Origin: a virus
DNA length: 33,019 nucleotides
Virus record (IMG/VR): IMGVR_UViG_3300037541_000425
Span: 1 to 33,019 of that record
Direction: 5' to 3' (one strand)
Part shown: positions 31,300 through 33,019 of the stretch, one piece after another
Position numbering within the stretch: the first letter of the stretch is position 1
How the letters are laid out: each line of letters begins with the position of its first letter
Notes under the pieces: model-generated
Told to the model about the DNA's origin: nothing
The model's database searches: none
Seen by the model: only the letters and a program-made list of their open reading frames with translations
Program-made: the position numbers and the translations under genes

Positions 31300-31384
31300 G
31301 AAACAGTTGGACGTTTCTTAAGACTTATCTACTTGGGTAGATTTACACAAAAGCCTGATCGCGTCCAACCGACTCAGGCTTTTT
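31300..31384 (+). ncRNA. Candidate small RNA with kissing loops and its own terminator
   Basis: Three hairpins in 85 bases. P1: GAAAC/GTTTC (31300-31304 with 31313-31317) with loop AGTTGGAC. P2: ATCTAC-TTGG-GTAGAT (31327-31342). P3: AAAAGCCTGA/TCAGGCTTTT (31349-31358 with 31374-31384), a terminator with T-tract at 31380-31384. The P3 loop contains CGTCCAAC (31362-31369), perfectly complementary to GTTGGACG (31306-31313), so loops P1 and P3 can kiss over 7 bp (8 if the stem opens). A matching promoter is directly upstream. P3 is symmetric enough to end minus-strand transcripts too. Function is unknown. Confidence 0.6.
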
Positions 31385-31398
31385 CGTTCTTTATATCC

Positions 31399-31409
31399 CG
31401 TGCGTGTCG
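31399..31409. repeat. CGTGCGTGTCG 11-mer, inverted copy 3
   Basis: Same 11-mer as at 18996 and 19661, here inverted. It forms the left arm of an inverted repeat (31397-31406 with 31446-31455). Confidence 0.6.
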
Positions 31410-31670
31410 TTTCATACCTTTTAGGAAGACAATTGATACACTGCAGCACGCACGGGGAAGAATGACAAACTAAAATCAATCGATGAAAAACCTTAAAACA
31501 TAGCCGTTATTTACATTCTTGCGAAGTCAAATCGTGCAAGATGAAAACGACTTAAAGGTTAAGCCCGAAGCAATTAGATTGCACAACAAGCTGTTAAATG
31601 TAATGTCAGGACGAAACACTATCCGGTTACAGCCGAACTATAAACGACCGATTCTCAGGAAGGAAATAAG

Positions 31671-31728
31671 GGTTAGCAAATATGTTTATCTCTTATTAAG
31701 GGGTAAGGGGTAAACACTTTTGCTGACC
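31671..31728 (+). other. Long hairpin with two T.G pairs
   Basis: GGTTAGCAAA pairs with TTTGCTGACC, then after a 2 by 2 loop TGTTTATC pairs with GGTAAACA, then CTTA with TAAG around an 8-base loop. Two T.G pairs fit RNA on the plus strand only; on the minus strand they would be A-C mismatches. Confidence 0.6.
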
Positions 31729-31763
31729 AACCATTGCACTCCCTCAAACTCGTCAGGAACTAA

Positions 31764-32537
31764 CTATACAAATTCAGGTAATGGAATATTAAGAGTTTCA
31801 ACATCAACAAGTGGAGTTAACCCGTGAACTGTTAATCCAAGATTGCCACCGTCCCAATTTTCATAAGCCTCAACGATTTCATTAACTCGTTCTTGGTAGT
31901 TGCACAAAGCACTTGAATTAATAAGCTTCATCCTTATATCATCCCGAACATAGGAATAGTGATGCATTTGAATTGTTGACCTCGGAAAAACTAAAACTTT
32001 ATTTGATGGCAGTTTTCGCGTTGGATCAGCAAGTACTGGAAACTGTACAAACTCCTTAAACTTTCTTATATCTTTTGTATCAGTCTTAAAAAATAGTGTT
32101 ACGTAGTATGTTTCAGGTTCGGCATAAACCATTCGATTGTTACCGTAGTAAGTTTGCATCATACATGCCGAGGCATCACAACCGGATCTTTCAAATTCAT
32201 TCTTAGCCCGTTTCAGTTCTGCAATAGAATACATCTCATCGCAGTCCATAGTCATAAACATTTCACATCCGTTTTGCCGGGCTATTTCAAGACCTATGTT
32301 ACGTTTTGCAATTTCATTAAAATGTGGAGTTTTTGTAAGATCAGGGATGTACTCAATTATGTAATGAAACCCAAGCCGATTAAGTAACGCTGGTATATTC
32401 TTTTCAATTATATTACCGTAGTTTGAAATAGTTTGATAAACACCAATTAAAATATCTGTAACCGGTTGAATATTTAATACTGAATTTTCGAGGTTTTCAA
32501 CTCCATCAAAAATGTTGTAGGCTACTGCTAACTTCAT
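31764..32537 (-). CDS. GT-A-like glycosyltransferase, 257 aa
   Basis: A 257-residue protein with a GT-A plan: first strand MKLAVAYNIFDG, a helix and strand ending 'EYIPDLT', and MFMTMDCDEMY (93-103), where DCDE is the DxD metal/sugar-nucleotide site. Downstream the motif 'MHHYSYVRDD' (about 190-200) may supply acceptor-side His and Asp. It overlaps the oxygenase by ATGA and is the last gene of the cassette. No membrane segment, so it acts in the cytoplasm, probably on virion proteins. Its stop faces the plus-strand gene across the 490-bp region. Confidence 0.7.
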   Translation of the reverse strand: MKLAVAYNIFDGVENLENSVLNIQPVTDILIGVYQTISNYGNIIEKNIPALLNRLGFHYIIEYIPDLTKTPHFNEIAKRNIGLEIARQNGCEMFMTMDCDEMYSIAELKRAKNEFERSGCDASACMMQTYYGNNRMVYAEPETYYVTLFFKTDTKDIRKFKEFVQFPVLADPTRKLPSNKVLVFPRSTIQMHHYSYVRDDIRMKLINSSALCNYQERVNEIVEAYENWDGGNLGLTVHGLTPLVDVETLNIPLPEFV

Positions 32538-33019
32538 GATCTAAATATTGTATCGTTTGCTTTCCAATCCATTTCAGGTGCAGTGTAATAGTACAAAGCT
32601 ATTGACTTACGGCTTTTATCTTTTGGGCAAGTTAATGGTTCGGGATGACCATGCCAAGATTGATCAGTTGTGCTAAATATTACCATGTTCCCAAGTTCAG
32701 GAACTACACAAACTTTTTCATTTAGATCGGTATCGTACAATTTGATCCCACCGCCCCATTCAGGTTTCCAAGATTCGTTGAGATAGATTAATACGTTTAT
32801 CCTACGATTTGCTCCCCATAAACCATGCTTATCAAAATCTACATGAATTCCTAATTTACCACCAGTCTTAATTTCGTGATATCCACCACCAATTAAATAA
32901 GGATCAGGCATTAGGTTTTGGATGCCCGTTAATTCTGTAAGCCATAATAAAAAAGGTTCAGAATTGCAAAACCTAACTAAAGTCTTTGCATTATCAGATA
33001 GTTTTAATTCGCCAAAAGT
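32534..33019 (-). CDS. 2OG-Fe(II) oxygenase, catalytic part (joins 1-315)
   Basis: Residues 68-228 of the joined oxygenase, cut by the window end (full gene 315 to 1, then 32905 to 32534). Fe(II) ligands are His126 and Asp128 in IHVDFD and His190 in SWHGHP; Arg204 in SRKS would bind 2-oxoglutarate. 'RRINVLIYLNESW' and the GGGIKLY turn between them are typical of prolyl 4-hydroxylase-type (P4Hc) enzymes. It would hydroxylate a protein side chain, a sugar or another small target. It overlaps the following glycosyltransferase by ATGA. Its position among three glycosyltransferases suggests that hydroxylation creates a site for sugar attachment. Confidence 0.85.
   Translation of the reverse strand, partial: TFGELKLSDNAKTLVRFCNSEPFLLWLTELTGIQNLMPDPYLIGGGYHEIKTGGKLGIHVDFDKHGLWGANRRINVLIYLNESWKPEWGGGIKLYDTDLNEKVCVVPELGNMVIFSTTDQSWHGHPEPLTCPKDKSRKSIALYYYTAPEMDWKANDTIFRS
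32906..33019. repeat. Right copy of 114-bp terminal direct repeat
   Basis: Same as bases 1-114 except A at 33006 (G at 101). It lies wholly inside the oxygenase gene. Confidence 0.95.

Larger units (their letters stand above)
31397..31740 (+). other. Gene-poor region with strong inverted repeats (possible structured RNA)
   Basis: No convincing gene lies between 31274 and 31763. Beyond the small RNA, three structures stand out. (1) CCCGTGCGTG (31397-31406) and CACGCACGGG (31446-31455) form a perfect 10-bp stem. (2) TCTTGC (31517-31522) pairs with GCAAGA (31536-31541), enclosed by AACCTT (31489-31495) with AAGGTT (31554-31560). (3) A 22-bp, three-part hairpin at 31671-31728 uses T.G pairs at 674/725 and 689/710, favouring a plus-strand RNA. 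GCAAT-TAG-ATTGC (31570-31582) is a further small hairpin. It may be one large RNA, an origin or a packaging site. Confidence 0.45.

Noticed and set aside
31288-31473. Plus-strand frame of 61 codons
   Set aside because: It runs through the hairpins of the candidate RNA and its terminator, and starts within the promoter box.
31519-31713. Plus-strand frame of 64 codons
   Set aside because: It starts with TTG, has no recognisable domain and overlaps several strong RNA stems, so I treat the region as non-coding.
1-33019. Temperate-phage or prophage status
   Set aside because: No integrase, excisionase, att-like repeat or CI-type repressor is recognisable; absence is not proof of a strictly lytic life.
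32534-33019. Oxygenase as a DNA base hydroxylase (TET/JBP type)
   Set aside because: The spacing HxD...H...R and flanking strands fit P4Hc proteins better, though DNA modification cannot be ruled out from sequence alone.

Overview
The window looks like one complete circular (or circularly permuted) genome of a tailed phage, unit length about 32,905 bp, infecting a member of the Bacteroidota. The last 114 bases repeat the first 114 with one mismatch, and an open frame (a 2OG-Fe(II) oxygenase) reads without a break across the junction. Evidence for a Bacteroidota host: promoters of the TTG-N(18-21)-TAnnTTTG type, no clear Shine-Dalgarno sequences, AT-rich DNA, proteins resembling those of Bacteroidota phages, and a secreted protein with a C-terminus like a type IX secretion signal. 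No integrase, excisionase or CI-like repressor is recognisable, so nothing here shows lysogeny.

Layout: almost every gene is on the minus strand, tightly packed with ATGA or TAATG overlaps, so it reads from high to low coordinates. From 30.69 to 25.84 kb is the head module: ClpP-like prohead protease fused to a scaffold-like tail, major capsid protein, two further virion-type proteins, portal and a connector. From 25.8 to 21.9 kb come a glycine-rich fibre/adhesin, a zinc-ribbon miniprotein, an amidase endolysin, a secreted T9SS-like protein, a holin candidate and a tail-anchored protein, closed by a terminator. From 21.8 to 19.8 kb are a PAS plus histidine-kinase-dimerisation protein that lacks a kinase domain, several small proteins and a u-spanin-like lipoprotein. 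From 19.7 to 13.7 kb are early and replication genes: YqaJ/lambda-exo-type recombinase, a DnaA-domain-IV-like initiator, a DUF6291-type replication protein behind a structured leader, and several small or membrane peptides. From 13.75 to 11.1 kb are a ParB-methyltransferase fusion and the two terminase subunits. From 11.1 to 2.5 kb is the tail module, ending in the tape measure protein. From 2.5 kb through the junction to 31.76 kb is a modification cassette of three GT-A glycosyltransferases, two unknown proteins and the oxygenase.

The only plus-strand gene (30,740-31,273) encodes a Rossmann-like protein. It is followed by a 490-bp region without a convincing gene that carries a promoter, a candidate about 85-nt RNA with kissing loops and its own terminator, and further strong inverted repeats. 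A second element of similar design (promoter, 5' segment complementary to the loop of a terminator hairpin) lies directly before the DUF6291-type replication gene.

The most unusual points are the two pseudoknotted terminator RNAs, the orphan PAS-DHp protein, the oxygenase plus glycosyltransferase cassette in a phage whose fibre is glycine-rich and partly collagen-like, the phage-encoded T9SS-like secreted protein, and three identical 12-bp promoter cores.
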